From positions 1,240,001-1,304,000 of the forward strand of contig NZ_CP117520.1 in assembly GCF_028621895.1 (NCBI RefSeq): a stretch of 64,000 nucleotides of DNA, in the 5' to 3' direction. Positions within the stretch are counted from its first letter, which is position 1, and each line of letters starts with the position of its first letter. The DNA comes from Acinetobacter sp. GSS19 (GTDB taxonomy: Bacteria > Pseudomonadota > Gammaproteobacteria > Pseudomonadales > Moraxellaceae). Of the stretch, positions 45,730 to 53,810 are shown one piece after another. The notes under the pieces were generated by a model. That model searched no databases. It saw nothing but the letters and a program-made list of their open reading frames with translations, and had not been told where the DNA came from. Made by a program: the position numbers and the translations under genes.

Positions 45730-45731
45730 GT

Positions 45732-46022
45732 CTAGCCCTCCTTCCACTTACCTAAATCATATTCTTTGTGTGATAGAACATGACGGATATACACTTTCTT
45801 TGCTTGGTACATGACAATAGCAATCAATCTAATTTTGTTACCACCGATATCGAATACATGAAACTTTCCTACTTTATCGACTGCGGGAAATAAGCTCTTC
45901 ATTTCAGCAAAGTCTTTAGGATTGTTCGCTTTAATGATTCGGTACCAACCATCTAATGCACTTTCAGCCTGAGGCCACTTCTGGATTGCTTCAACAATTC
46001 TGGTGTGGGTGATTACGTGCAT
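45732..46022 (-). CDS. higB: HigB-like mRNA interferase toxin
   Basis: 96 residues from ATG 46022 (MHVITHTRIVEAIQKWPQAESAL), the usual HigB start; an ATG at 46037 is possible but lies within an operator repeat. Family marks include WYRIIKANNPKDFAEMKSLFPAVDKVG, FDIGGNKIRLIAIVMY and the C-terminal YIRHVLSHKEYDLGKW with catalytic histidine and basic residues. It cleaves mRNA on the ribosome when free of HigA. Confidence 0.9.
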   Translation of the reverse strand: MHVITHTRIVEAIQKWPQAESALDGWYRIIKANNPKDFAEMKSLFPAVDKVGKFHVFDIGGNKIRLIAIVMYQAKKVYIRHVLSHKEYDLGKWKEG

Positions 46023-46028
46023 TTGTCC

Positions 46029-46082
46029 ATATCGCATTTTGCTATAAATTGAGTATATATCAAATATCGCAATTTGCAATAT
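46029..46082 (-). promoter_or_regulatory. Two-copy palindromic operator of higBA
   Basis: ATATCGCAATTTGCAATAT (46064-46082) is a palindrome with one mismatched pair. A second copy, ATATCGCATTTTGCTATAA (46029-46047), matches it at 16 of 19 positions, with starts 35 bases apart. An AT-rich -10-like TATATA lies between them. The arrangement fits autoregulation by HigA dimers on both sides of the promoter. Confidence 0.68.
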
Positions 46083-46096
46083 TGGTGTTTAAATGT

Positions 46097-46126
46097 AAAA
46101 AACCGCCCTTCCGGACGGTTCCGTTT
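46097..46126 (-). terminator. Terminator after the outer-membrane protein gene (right copy of a 30-bp repeat)
   Basis: Stem ACCGTCC / GGGCGGT with six U on the minus strand. It is nearly identical to the terminator at 45279-45308 on the other side of higBA. It lies about 130 bases past the stop of the 46253-46936 gene. Confidence 0.82.
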
Positions 46127-46252
46127 ATATGATCAACTAGTCTTTAGGCTCTTAAAGTCCTACCAATCAGATCGAATAGAAGATTTACTTCTTTGGATAA
46201 ATAAATGCTTCTTTTAAATTAAGAGGCATTCATTACAAAATATTTAATGCTG

Positions 46253-46936
46253 CTAAAAGTTATAACGCAAACCAGCTTTATAAGTCACACCATCGATATC
46301 AAGCTCAGAATGACTACCTGACAAACAAGTATCACTAAAACACAATTCCATATCATGATTGAAAAGCCATTTATAACCGACTCGCCCAAACAGGAAAGTG
46401 GTCGGAGAAAATTTGTAGCCTACTTCCAAATCAACCGGTAATGTAATGTATTGCAACTCTAGACTAACATTGTTGAATGCAGGGTCATATTGGCTTTCAT
46501 CTAGCCATGCATATCCTATTCCGAAGCCTGCTGATGTATATGCATTTCTGTTTTCCATCAGTTTATATTGCATGCCAATACCAACTTCATCAAAATCTAC
46601 ATCCGATGCTTTCTGATAAAGATATTCTGCATAAACACCCAATTTAGGGCTGAGACTCGCACTACTATTCAAGAAAGCCCCATTGAAGGTTTCATTACCA
46701 CCAAGTTCATTTGAACCAATCCGTGAACCTGCATAACCGAATGACAAAGCATATTGAGGAATAAAACTTGACTGGTGCTTTTTATTAATCTCTGATTGAG
46801 ATGAATGATATTCTACGGGAGCCCCCATGGGTTGTGGGTCAGAATACTGAGGAATTAATGATTGATCTTGCCAAGTATTTGCCATCGATGTGGCGGAAAA
46901 AAGACTGAGTAATCCTGTAATGAATATTTTTTTCAT
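46253..46936 (-). CDS. Outer-membrane beta-barrel protein
   Basis: 227 residues. The signal peptide MKKIFITGLLSLFSATSMA is followed by a barrel with alternating strands (YALSFGYAGSRIG, LGVYAEYLYQKASDVDFDEVGIGMQYKLMENRNAYTSAGFGIGYAW) and the terminal aromatic signature KAGLRYNF. One cysteine pair (LCFSDTCLSGS) lies in a late loop. It resembles opacity-type or OmpA-like eight-stranded barrels. Function unknown, possibly adhesion or envelope maintenance. Confidence 0.82.
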   Translation of the reverse strand: MKKIFITGLLSLFSATSMANTWQDQSLIPQYSDPQPMGAPVEYHSSQSEINKKHQSSFIPQYALSFGYAGSRIGSNELGGNETFNGAFLNSSASLSPKLGVYAEYLYQKASDVDFDEVGIGMQYKLMENRNAYTSAGFGIGYAWLDESQYDPAFNNVSLELQYITLPVDLEVGYKFSPTTFLFGRVGYKWLFNHDMELCFSDTCLSGSHSELDIDGVTYKAGLRYNF

Positions 46937-47389
46937 GACCTTATCCTTTTTCTTATTGTTTTAGATTATAAAATAGCCAATTTTGAGCAAAAAATAAACA
47001 TCACTATGTAAGCAGGTTATTCATAATTTAGACTACCTCAAAAGGTGAATACACCCGACTCCCCATCTTCTTGCTTAAATGAATAATCCAAGTTGATAGA
47101 CACCGTAAAATTAAACTGATATCCCTACTAATTTAAGGGTCAAAATCATGCCTGTTTATTAGGATTTATTCTAACTGATGGGGTATTTAATAAAAATGGA
47201 AGAACAGCAATTCAGCAACTTGTTCTCTCTAGATAAAATTTGCTTGATGCCAGAATTTTTTTATAACCTAAATTTCCTTTATAAATCTAATGAATACGAG
47301 TAATTAGTAGACTTAGGATCATAGGATGGATATTGGTATATCCATCATACTGATAGAGAAACTCTACTGAGCGCTTTTATGAGCATAAT
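46937..47389. other. Intergenic stretch between two minus-strand genes
   Basis: About 450 AT-rich bases without a supported gene. One perfect 9-bp hairpin (GATGGATAT / ATATCCATC, 4-base loop, 47325-47346) lies 44 bases after the stop of the lipoprotein gene but has no U-tract. The left end should hold the promoter of the barrel protein. Confidence 0.45.
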
Positions 47390-47698
47390 TTAGCCACAAG
47401 AAGCTTGCAGAATGACTTTAGATTGGGGATCAAGGACCACGGTAATACGATTTTCACGATAGTCCATTGTCACTGCTTGTCCTGGAGTGACTATTCTTAC
47501 AATTTCAGATTGAGTTAGAGCTTTAATTTCGTACTCAGTCAAACCCGTTTGACCAACAAGTTTTGCTGCTGCTTCAGGGGAGCATTTTTTGATTCCCATT
47601 GTAGGTGTAGGCTGCAATTGTTCTGTTTTAACCCCATTAACACAAGCAGTTAAACTCATTGTGACCATCAAAATCATGACGTAGTGAATAATTTGCAT
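47390..47698 (-). CDS. I78-type peptidase-inhibitor lipoprotein
   Basis: 102 residues. The signal ends in a lipobox (SLTAC), so the protein is membrane-anchored. The mature part is an inhibitor I78 domain: CSPEAAAKLVGQTGL, VRIVTPGQAVTMDYRENRITVVLD and the terminal ILQASCG, with two cysteines that form the family disulfide. Such proteins resemble potato inhibitor I and block serine proteases in the periplasm. Monocistronic. Confidence 0.85.
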   Translation of the reverse strand: MQIIHYVMILMVTMSLTACVNGVKTEQLQPTPTMGIKKCSPEAAAKLVGQTGLTEYEIKALTQSEIVRIVTPGQAVTMDYRENRITVVLDPQSKVILQASCG

Positions 47699-47811
47699 TT
47701 TTTATCGAATTGATCAGGAAAAATTCATCATAACCAATAATCGCTTTCGTGTAACTCCTTCTAAAAGATCTCTGGACAGTCATCCCAACCTTGAACGATT
47801 ACTCAATTTGC

Positions 47812-47834
47812 AAAAAACCTCGCGAAAGCGAGGT
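47812..47834 (-). terminator. Intrinsic terminator of the 47889-48101 gene
   Basis: Stem ACCTCGC / GCGAGGT with a TTTC loop and six U on the minus strand, 55 bases after the stop. Confidence 0.85.
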
Positions 47835-47888
47835 CATAGATTAATCAAAATAGGCTTAGCTCACGTCTACAATGAAAAACCTGAGCAA

Positions 47889-48101
47889 TTAATGGGTGGA
47901 ATCTAGATTCAACTCTTCATCTTTGGCACAGATCACAGAGGTCAAAATAGGAATTGCTAAAATCATGGGAACAACAATAATCCACAAATCCGTCGTTAAC
48001 TTACTAGAAAAGAAAAATTGAATCGCAATTGCAGCTACAATCAACACCGAAAATAAAACAATAGCGAAACGAATAGCAAATTTGAGGAGCATTTTTTTCA
48101 T
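47889..48101 (-). CDS. Small two-helix membrane protein
   Basis: About 70 residues. Two hydrophobic helices (FAIRFAIVLFSVLIVAAIAIQFFF and WIIVVPMILAIPILTSVICA) and an acidic C-terminal tail (KDEELNLDSTH) are visible. Possible starts are at 48113, 48101 and 48092; the last has the best spaced AAGGG. Family not recognised. It sits in a run of small membrane-protein genes with its own terminator. Confidence 0.65.
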   Translation of the reverse strand: MKKMLLKFAIRFAIVLFSVLIVAAIAIQFFFSSKLTTDLWIIVVPMILAIPILTSVICAKDEELNLDSTH

Positions 48102-48254
48102 CCCTTGATTCAATCAATTATTTGAGTATACGCCTCGTTTCACTCAAGATATATGGTTTAAAGCAATAAAGGCATAAAAAAATAAAGACTTTGAATTACT
48201 TCTATTTAAATTACACATTTCGACTTCAACTTTCCTGTTGGCCAACTATTCAGC

Positions 48255-48416
48255 TCAAGCCGAATACAGCAGATTCCGATAGAATAGATAAGAAGATACC
48301 AGCAAAAAAACTCCAATAAACCGATAAAAAGCATCTTGTTGTCCAGTTCCTAGAACTAACAGGGCCAATCCGCTCATAAACAGGATAAGACTCAAGATCA
48401 TTCTTAAAATAAGCAT
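48255..48416 (-). CDS. 53-aa membrane protein, paralogue of 48899-49060
   Basis: 53 residues from ATG 48416 (AGGT 7 bases upstream): two hydrophobic helices separated by LVLGTGQQDAFYRFIG. The frame extends further upstream to 48560, but the extra part has no better start. Aligned without gaps to the 53-aa protein at 48899-49060 it shares VLG at 21-23, Gln26, Phe30, Ile34-Gly35 and Ser42-Tyr43, so the two are paralogues. Function unknown; the turn between the helices is polar. Confidence 0.6.
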   Translation of the reverse strand: MLILRMILSLILFMSGLALLVLGTGQQDAFYRFIGVFLLVSSYLFYRNLLYSA

Positions 48417-48898
48417 TTGAAGACCTAATGACAGTGCAAATTTGCATAAAACTACCTGAAAATTTGCTGGAAGCCTGTTCGTTTTATAGGTATAAAAGTA
48501 AATCTTAAAGAGACAGTCTGGGATTAAAACCAAAAAGAAAAATGGGGTATCGAGATACAACCATTTGATTTATATTAATATTATGATTTAAATTACAAGC
48601 AGATAAGATAATACTTGAGTTAAAAGCATGTAATATACTATCTCAACTGGTTAACTTTGAGTAATGTTCAGTAAAATACCTATTTTTGCTAGAAACTTAC
48701 ATCTATTCACTTATTTTTTGTTTTTCTCCCCAAATAAATCTAATGAAAACAAGAAGAAATTTATGCCACGCTAAAGACTTATCATGAGAAAACATGAATA
48801 GGCTGATTTTTTACTAGAATCTCCACACATGAAAGCTCAGGATTCAGATGATAGCTGATCAAATAGACAGACGAAGTAACTGATCTATACATCCTACC
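48417..48898. other. AT-rich intergenic stretch
   Basis: About 480 bases between two paralogous small membrane-protein genes. Nothing beyond an upstream extension of the left frame was found. Confidence 0.4.
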
Positions 48899-49060
48899 TT
48901 AAAGACTTTTGACAAATCCACTATAGGTAGAATAGGAAGCGAGTAATGTTAATAGACCAATGCCAATGAAAAAATTCTCAGATTGAGAAATCCCCAAGAC
49001 TAGAAAAATCAAACTGCCAATAATCAATAAACTTCCGATGATTACCCAAAGCTTTTCCAT
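48899..49060 (-). CDS. 53-aa membrane protein, paralogue of 48255-48416
   Basis: 53 residues from ATG 49060, preceded by AGGA with 8-base spacing. Two hydrophobic helices (LWVIIGSLLIIGSLIFLVLG and IGIGLLTLLASYSTYSGFV) flank the polar turn ISQSENFF. Its length and key residues equal those of the 48255-48416 protein. Function unknown. Confidence 0.68.
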   Translation of the reverse strand: MEKLWVIIGSLLIIGSLIFLVLGISQSENFFIGIGLLTLLASYSTYSGFVKSL

Positions 49061-49206
49061 ACTATATTTCCTTAAAATCATTATAAATATAATGTGATAT
49101 AAGTCACATTTTACTAAATTTATTCTAATTTTTTAACACTTTGAGCTGAATTTTTTATTTATTTTTAACAGGAAGGTCAGGTCAATATTTTTAAAATTCT
49201 CTCCAT

Positions 49207-49278
49207 AAAAAAAACCTGCTATTTGGGGAAATAGCAGGCTATAAAGAACGCTCAAAAAGGTTAGATATCTTTTTGAGG
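49207..49278 (-). ncRNA. Candidate small RNA of about 70 nt with two hairpins
   Basis: On the minus strand a promoter-like pair, TTGTAA (49312-49307), 17 bases, TATTAT (49289-49284), is followed by a hairpin CUCAAAAAG / CUUUUUGAG (49277-49251) and then a strong terminator, CCUGCUAUUU / AAAUAGCAGG with a CCCC loop (49238-49215) and eight U. No protein frame fits between promoter and terminator. The layout is that of a short independent regulatory RNA. The homology is unknown. Confidence 0.45.
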
Positions 49279-49283
49279 CCTCA

Positions 49284-49312
49284 ATAATAACAAACAAACA
49301 ACACTTTTACAA
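49284..49312 (-). promoter_or_regulatory. Promoter of the candidate small RNA
   Basis: TTGTAA and TATTAT separated by 17 bases on the minus strand, 4/6 and 5/6 matches to the sigma-70 consensus. Its predicted start coincides with the first base of the hairpin at 49277. Confidence 0.42.
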
Positions 49313-49520
49313 ATTTTTGTGATGCATTTATCATTTTATTTTAGGAAAACGAGGTGTGTCGCATAAATTGGTCGCTTATTTAATCTCATTTTAAAGGTTC
49401 AAGCGCGTTTATCCTAAAAAATGAGTGAGTCTAATACTATGTTTACTTTCGTGTGTACGGATCGATGACCTAAATTTAAGCAAAATGGACTGCTCCCAGT
49501 ATCCTAGACATGAGACCGCC

Positions 49521-50327
49521 TCATTTTGAAGCTGTCTCAAATGCTTCTGGGCTCATCCCATCGAGATGCGAATGACGCCTGATTCGATTGTAAAACATCT
49601 CGATATAATCAAACACATCCGCACGGGCCATTTCTCGTGTTTTATAGATCCTCTTTTTAATTCTTTCCTTCTTTAAACTACTAAAAAAGGATTCAGCAAC
49701 AGCATTGTCCCAACAGTTTCCACGACGACTCATACTCGGAACTAAATTATGCTTTTGACAGAATTTCTGCCAGTCTCCGCTACTGTATTGTGAGCCTTGG
49801 TCTGAGTGTATGATCACAGGTTCATTGGGTCTGCGTCGCCATACCGCCATTAAAAGTGCATCCAAAACGATATCCTTGGCAAGCGTAGGTTTCATTGACC
49901 AACCGATGACTTTCCTTGAATATAAATCGAGAACCACAGCCAGATATAACCAGCCTTGCCAAGTACGGATGTAGGTAATATCAGTCACCCAGGAAGTATC
50001 AGGGGTGCTCACAGCGAACTCTCGATTTAAGTGATTTGGTGGCACAATCGGAGGACGGCCACAACCATAACTTTTATGCTTTTTATATCCTCGAACAGCG
50101 GCAATGCCATTGTTCTTCATGATCTTCAGCACACGATTGGGGCCACAGCTTTCACCTAGCTCTTTAAGATCCAGCGTGATGCGACGATAACCATAGATGC
50201 CATAACTGGCATCATAAGAAGAGCGGATCAGTTGTAATAACCGTTTGTCTTCAATTGTTCTGCCTGATTCGGGTTCATGTAGCCAGGCGTAATAGCCAGC
50301 ACGAGCAATCTTAAGAACCCGACACAT
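49521..50327 (-). CDS. IS3-family transposase OrfB
   Basis: 268 residues from the first ATG, but the real product is probably an OrfAB fusion that enters this frame further upstream near 50380 by -1 frameshift. An HTH_21 region (GIYGYRRITLDLKELGESCGPNRVLKIMKNNGI) is followed by the DDE core: WVTDITYI, VIIHSDQGSQYSS and NCWDNAVAESFFSSLKKE. Apparently intact. Confidence 0.92.
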   Translation of the reverse strand: MCRVLKIARAGYYAWLHEPESGRTIEDKRLLQLIRSSYDASYGIYGYRRITLDLKELGESCGPNRVLKIMKNNGIAAVRGYKKHKSYGCGRPPIVPPNHLNREFAVSTPDTSWVTDITYIRTWQGWLYLAVVLDLYSRKVIGWSMKPTLAKDIVLDALLMAVWRRRPNEPVIIHSDQGSQYSSGDWQKFCQKHNLVPSMSRRGNCWDNAVAESFFSSLKKERIKKRIYKTREMARADVFDYIEMFYNRIRRHSHLDGMSPEAFETASK

Positions 50328-50374
50328 CGTTTTAATCTTAAATTGATGGCTGTACTCAAGGATAAACTGATACT

Positions 50375-50659
50375 TTACTCGGGCAGGCTTGCAAAGTACC
50401 TTGCGGCCTTTTTTAAGATATCTCGCTCTTCTTCAGTTTGCTTAAGCTGACTTTTAAGACGAAGGATCTCTTTCTTTGCTTCGAGTAGTTCATGTTCATC
50501 AGGGTTGTTGCGTAAAGGCTGTACGGCCTTTAGCCATTTATAAATGCTGTGCTGTGATACACCTAAACGTTCAGCCACATCAGTGACAGAATATCCACGT
50601 TCGGTAATCAATTTAACAGCTTCATCTTTAAATTCTGGGGTGTATCGTTGTCCACTCAT
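50375..50659 (-). CDS. IS3-family transposase OrfA
   Basis: 94 residues. The N-terminal helix-turn-helix (RYTPEFKDEAVKLITERGYSVTDVAERLGVSQHSIYKWLK) and a C-terminal coiled coil (ELLEAKKEILRLKSQLKQTEEERDILKKAARYFA) are typical of IS3 OrfA. The sequence encoding LKKA contains the A-AAA-AAG slippery heptamer. Confidence 0.93.
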   Translation of the reverse strand: MSGQRYTPEFKDEAVKLITERGYSVTDVAERLGVSQHSIYKWLKAVQPLRNNPDEHELLEAKKEILRLKSQLKQTEEERDILKKAARYFASLPE

Positions 50660-50732
50660 AATGTTCTCTCCTATGCAAAAAGAATAGACGAAATTTGTCT
50701 AGGAGAGTGGTGGCAGTCCAAAAGATGGTTAT

Positions 50733-50760
50733 GTGTGTCTAGAATTTTGGTGGCTATTCA
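50733..50760. mobile_element. Remnant end of a related IS3-type element
   Basis: Read on the minus strand, TGAATAGCCACCAAAATTCT followed by AGACACA resembles the adjacent IS end (TGGACTGCCACCACTCTCCT followed by AGACA) at most positions. It lies 12 bases outside the complete IS and no transposase is attached. It is probably a leftover end of an earlier insertion. Confidence 0.5.
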
Positions 50761-50776
50761 ACATAGAGCCATAAAC

Positions 50777-50806
50777 TAAAAAGCCTATCATTGAAGATAG
50801 GCTTTC
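50777..50806 (-). terminator. Intrinsic terminator of the M20 amidohydrolase gene
   Basis: Stem AAAGCCTATC / GATAGGCTTT with a 6-base loop and a U-run on the minus strand, 28 bases after the stop. Confidence 0.82.
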
Positions 50807-50833
50807 TCTTTAGGGTCAAAAGTCATACAAAAA

Positions 50834-52168
50834 TTAATTAGCTTTCCATGCTTGCTGAACCTTCGAGGCAATATTCGGATAATCTAAAACAAACTGAACA
50901 TGGGATTTAACACCTGTTTTAAGCGCGTTTTGATCTACCACAAATTTTGGATTATGGTTCGGTGCTGCTGTTGACATATCCTGTTGCTCAGGAGTTGCTC
51001 CCAAGAAAACGAACAATGCTGGCATCAATTTACCATAGTAAGCAAAATCTTCACTTGGGCTAAGGTTCTTTTCTAAAACATGAGCTTTACCTGACCCAGC
51101 CGCTTTCTGTAATGCAGGAGCAATCAACTCGGTTAAGGTCTTATCATTCATGGTTACTGGCGCATATGGGGAAATCTCCACTTGAGCTTTCACTTCATTC
51201 GCGTCAGCTGTGCTTTCAATCATGTGCGGCAAATGCTTCTGCATGCTATTGCGGATATCTTCATGATTTGAACGCAACGTACCAATCATTGATACTTTTT
51301 CTGGGATGATATTACCGCTGGTGCCAGCCTGAATCTGACCGATACTCACGACCCCCATGCCTTTACTTAGATCTGCACGGCGGCTGACCATGGTCTGCAT
51401 ATTGTTAATGATTTGTGCTGCGGCAACAATCGCATCACGACCATTCCATGGCATAGATCCGTGAACCTGCTGACCATTCAATGTAATACGAATGCTGTCT
51501 GCGCTGTTTAAAGCCGCACCACTCTTATAGTACAAATGACCGCTCGGCATACCCGCCATTACATGTAGACCAAAAATGACTTCAGGTTTAGGATTTTTCA
51601 ATGCACCATCAGCAATCAGTTTACGTGAGCCAACCTGATCACCTTGTTTAAAGTTGTCAATATCCGCCCCACCTTCTTCAGCAGGCTGGAAGATGAAAAC
51701 CACAGTACCGTTAATTTTGTCACGGTTTTTTGCGAGTACTTTTGCAGCGCTTAACAACATGGCAGTATGCGCATCATGTCCACAGGCATGCGCGACGGCT
51801 GTCTCTGAACCCTGATAAATAGCACGTACTTTACTGGCAAATGGCAAGCCACTTTTTTCTTCCATCGGCAAAGCATCCATGTCGGCACGCAAAGCCATCA
51901 CTGGACCTGGTTTTGTGCCTTTGAGTATGCCAATCACACCTGTTTTGGCAAAACCAGTTTTCACTTCAATGCCATAACTTTGCAATTCTTGTTGAACGAG
52001 CTGTGAAGTTTTAAACTCCATGTTGCCCAGCTCAGGGTTTTGGTGAATTCGTTGATAAAGTTGGATCGTGTCTTTTTCCGTATTTTGCACGGCGTTATCC
52101 ACCCAATCAGCCATAGCCAACGGGCTAGCAGCTACCATTGTCAACATCAATCCGATATGCTTTTTCAT
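50834..52168 (-). CDS. Exported M20-family amidohydrolase (N-acyl amino acid hydrolase type)
   Basis: 444 residues from ATG 52168, chosen because AAGGA lies 6 bases upstream. The signal peptide MKKHIGLMLTMVAASPLAMA directs it to the periplasm, which is unusual for this usually cytosolic family. Zinc ligands are visible in HACGHDAHTAML, QPAEEGG and the late HVMAG and APNHNP segments, with the catalytic glutamate in PAEEG. Relatives hydrolyse N-acyl amino acids, hippurate or amino-acid conjugates such as those of indole-3-acetate. Monocistronic. Confidence 0.85.
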   Translation of the reverse strand: MKKHIGLMLTMVAASPLAMADWVDNAVQNTEKDTIQLYQRIHQNPELGNMEFKTSQLVQQELQSYGIEVKTGFAKTGVIGILKGTKPGPVMALRADMDALPMEEKSGLPFASKVRAIYQGSETAVAHACGHDAHTAMLLSAAKVLAKNRDKINGTVVFIFQPAEEGGADIDNFKQGDQVGSRKLIADGALKNPKPEVIFGLHVMAGMPSGHLYYKSGAALNSADSIRITLNGQQVHGSMPWNGRDAIVAAAQIINNMQTMVSRRADLSKGMGVVSIGQIQAGTSGNIIPEKVSMIGTLRSNHEDIRNSMQKHLPHMIESTADANEVKAQVEISPYAPVTMNDKTLTELIAPALQKAAGSGKAHVLEKNLSPSEDFAYYGKLMPALFVFLGATPEQQDMSTAAPNHNPKFVVDQNALKTGVKSHVQFVLDYPNIASKVQQAWKAN

Positions 52169-52588
52169 GATCATCCTTGTTCCAGCTTTTACATCATACC
52201 TAAAACATATAATCGAGTAAAAAGGTCGACTTTGTAAAATACCATTTAGGTTGGAAAAAATACCTAAGTTAGAACCTTTGGAGAAAAGACATTTTATTTA
52301 GTCACTTAAGATTTTTTGTGACATACATCATACTCTTGTTTTTCATAAAATTATTGATTGTAGTGAAGCATTCTCTTAATTCTTAACCTTTAAAAGAGCG
52401 ATTTGAATCTGATTGGCACAACGGCACTAAGACTTTTGGCTAGGTTATTGATTTCTTCAGTTTTATCGAGCTTGAATCAGGCATTTGGCTTGGTCTAACG
52501 CTTGTGATCGTGTGTAAAACCATATAGATTCAATAGAAACAAACCATAAATTGAAAATGATTAAACTGAAAACAACAAGGAGTGTACG
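52169..52588. other. Intergenic stretch between divergent genes
   Basis: About 420 bases with the two divergent promoters presumably inside. No additional gene, hairpin or repeat of note was found. Confidence 0.42.
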
Positions 52589-52933
52589 ATGAAAAATCAT
52601 CTTTTTTGTATCGGTGTGGAATTACGCAAAACCGGTCAATCCGCCGAAACAGCGGACAATCAAACTCCTGCCTCCACTTTCACCAACTTCAACGTGTACG
52701 TAGGTGCCAATGATTTGCATGAAGCATTGAGCCGAGTGCAACAACAGCTACAGCAAGATGGTTATGAAATTTTATTCATTCGTGGGGGGTGGGTCGTGGA
52801 TGCGAACTGCAATGATGGCTTCTGCCCGACAGATGCAATGATGGGTAGTCAAGGTGGTGATTTATTGTTTAATGGACAGATTGCCTATGGCAAGCCACAG
52901 GAATGGTCGATTAACAGTGATTATGAATACTAA
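52589..52933 (+). CDS. Hypothetical protein, 114 aa
   Basis: Small cytosolic protein with a strong ribosome binding site (AAGGAGTG). It contains a duplicated-looking alpha-beta pattern (NFNVYVGANDLHEALSRVQQQLQQDGYEILFIRGGWVVDA) and a C-terminal GQIAYGKPQEWSINSDYEY. Two cysteines lie in ANCNDGFCPTD. I do not recognise a family. It shares a bidirectional terminator with the convergent dps gene. Confidence 0.75.
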   Translation: MKNHLFCIGVELRKTGQSAETADNQTPASTFTNFNVYVGANDLHEALSRVQQQLQQDGYEILFIRGGWVVDANCNDGFCPTDAMMGSQGGDLLFNGQIAYGKPQEWSINSDYEY

Positions 52934-52956
52934 TTTCCTTAATATGCCCTGAACAA

Positions 52957-52995
52957 AAAAAGAAAAAGTCTATATCAAATAGACTTTTTCTTTTT
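52957..52995. terminator. Bidirectional terminator between the 114-aa gene and dps
   Basis: A 17-bp perfect stem (AAAAAGAAAAAGTCTAT with its complement, 5-base loop). A- and T-rich flanks make it active in both directions. Confidence 0.9.
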
Positions 52996-53006
52996 AAATC
53001 AAAAAA

Positions 53007-53501
53007 TTACTCTTCCAACAAACTTCTTAACATCCATGCTGTTTTTTCATGGATCTCGATACGTTGGGTAAGTACATCTGCGGTCGGTTGATCATTTGCC
53101 GCATCTACAATCGGAAACAGTCGACGTGCGGTACGAGCGGTGGCCTCTTGCGCATTCACCAGATGACGAATCATCTCGGGAGCTTTAGGTACACCTTCTA
53201 CTTCTTTAATAGAAGCCAATTTTACAAATTCTTTATAGGTGCCCGGAGCTGGAAAACCTAAGGCACGGATACGCTCGGCAATAATATCCAGTGCATTCCA
53301 CTGTTCTGTGTACTGATCCATAAACATATTATGCAGACTATTGAATTGCGGACCGGTCACATTCCAGTGAAAGTTATGTGTCATCAAGTATAAGGTATAA
53401 CTATCTGCCAAAAGCTGTGATAAGCCTTGTACGATCTGCGCCCGATCTTCTTTAGAAATACCAATATCGATATCCGCTGGTTTTACTTTTTTGTTCGCCA
53501 T
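53007..53501 (-). CDS. dps: Dps-family DNA-binding ferritin-like protein
   Basis: 164 residues. The ferroxidase segment [41 protein letters not shown] (about residues 42-82) has the His/Asp/Glu ligands typical of Dps, and the N-terminus is lysine-rich ([11 protein letters not shown]) as needed for DNA contact. Dps forms dodecamers that store iron, consume peroxide and protect DNA in starvation. AGAGGAA precedes the start. Confidence 0.93.
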   Translation of the reverse strand: MANKKVKPADIDIGISKEDRAQIVQGLSQLLADSYTLYLMTHNFHWNVTGPQFNSLHNMFMDQYTEQWNALDIIAERIRALGFPAPGTYKEFVKLASIKEVEGVPKAPEMIRHLVNAQEATARTARRLFPIVDAANDQPTADVLTQRIEIHEKTAWMLRSLLEE

Positions 53502-53734
53502 GATTGTTATTCCTCTTATAAAGATGCAAAGAATATGAATAGTTTTAATATGGCATAAGTAGCAACTTATGCAACTGCTAAACAGATAGAAAATTTAAAT
53601 GGACAGAATAGAGTTCCTCAATCATAGAAAATAACCTAAAAGAATTGAATGAATTTCTGATTAATCGAGATTCATCATGTCATATCAATTTGTTCGAAAA
53701 GCTCAAGTGTGACCATTCGTTGATAACGTACTAT
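53502..53734. other. Intergenic stretch between dps and the pilin operon
   Basis: About 230 AT-rich bases, presumably with the dps promoter. No gene seen. Confidence 0.4.
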
Positions 53735-53766
53735 AAAAAACCTGTAGGCTCAGCTGCTTACAGGTT
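53735..53766 (-). terminator. Terminator of the minor-pilin operon
   Basis: Stem AAACCTGTA / TACAGGTTT followed by six U on the minus strand, 45 bases after the pilX stop. It marks pilX as the last gene, so no pilY1 follows. Confidence 0.82.
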
Positions 53767-53810
53767 TGATGTTATAAAGTCATTTTTATCTGAGGTAAGT
53801 CAATTCTAGG

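Larger units (their letters stand above)
49486..50720 (-). mobile_element. IS3-family insertion sequence (1235 bp)
   Basis: Terminal inverted repeats TGGACTGCTCCCAGTATCC (left) and TGGACTGCCACCACTCTCC (right, read inward), continuing with TAGACA in both. A 3-bp duplication AAA is compatible with the flanks (AAA at 49483-49485 and 50721-50723). It encodes orfA and orfB on the minus strand with an A-AAA-AAG slippery site. It belongs to the IS3 subgroup by protein style. It lies beside another IS end remnant at 50733-50760. Confidence 0.9.

Noticed and set aside
48417..48560. 101-aa version of the small membrane protein
   Set aside because: The 53-aa start at 48416 has a better binding site and gives an exact length match to its paralogue.
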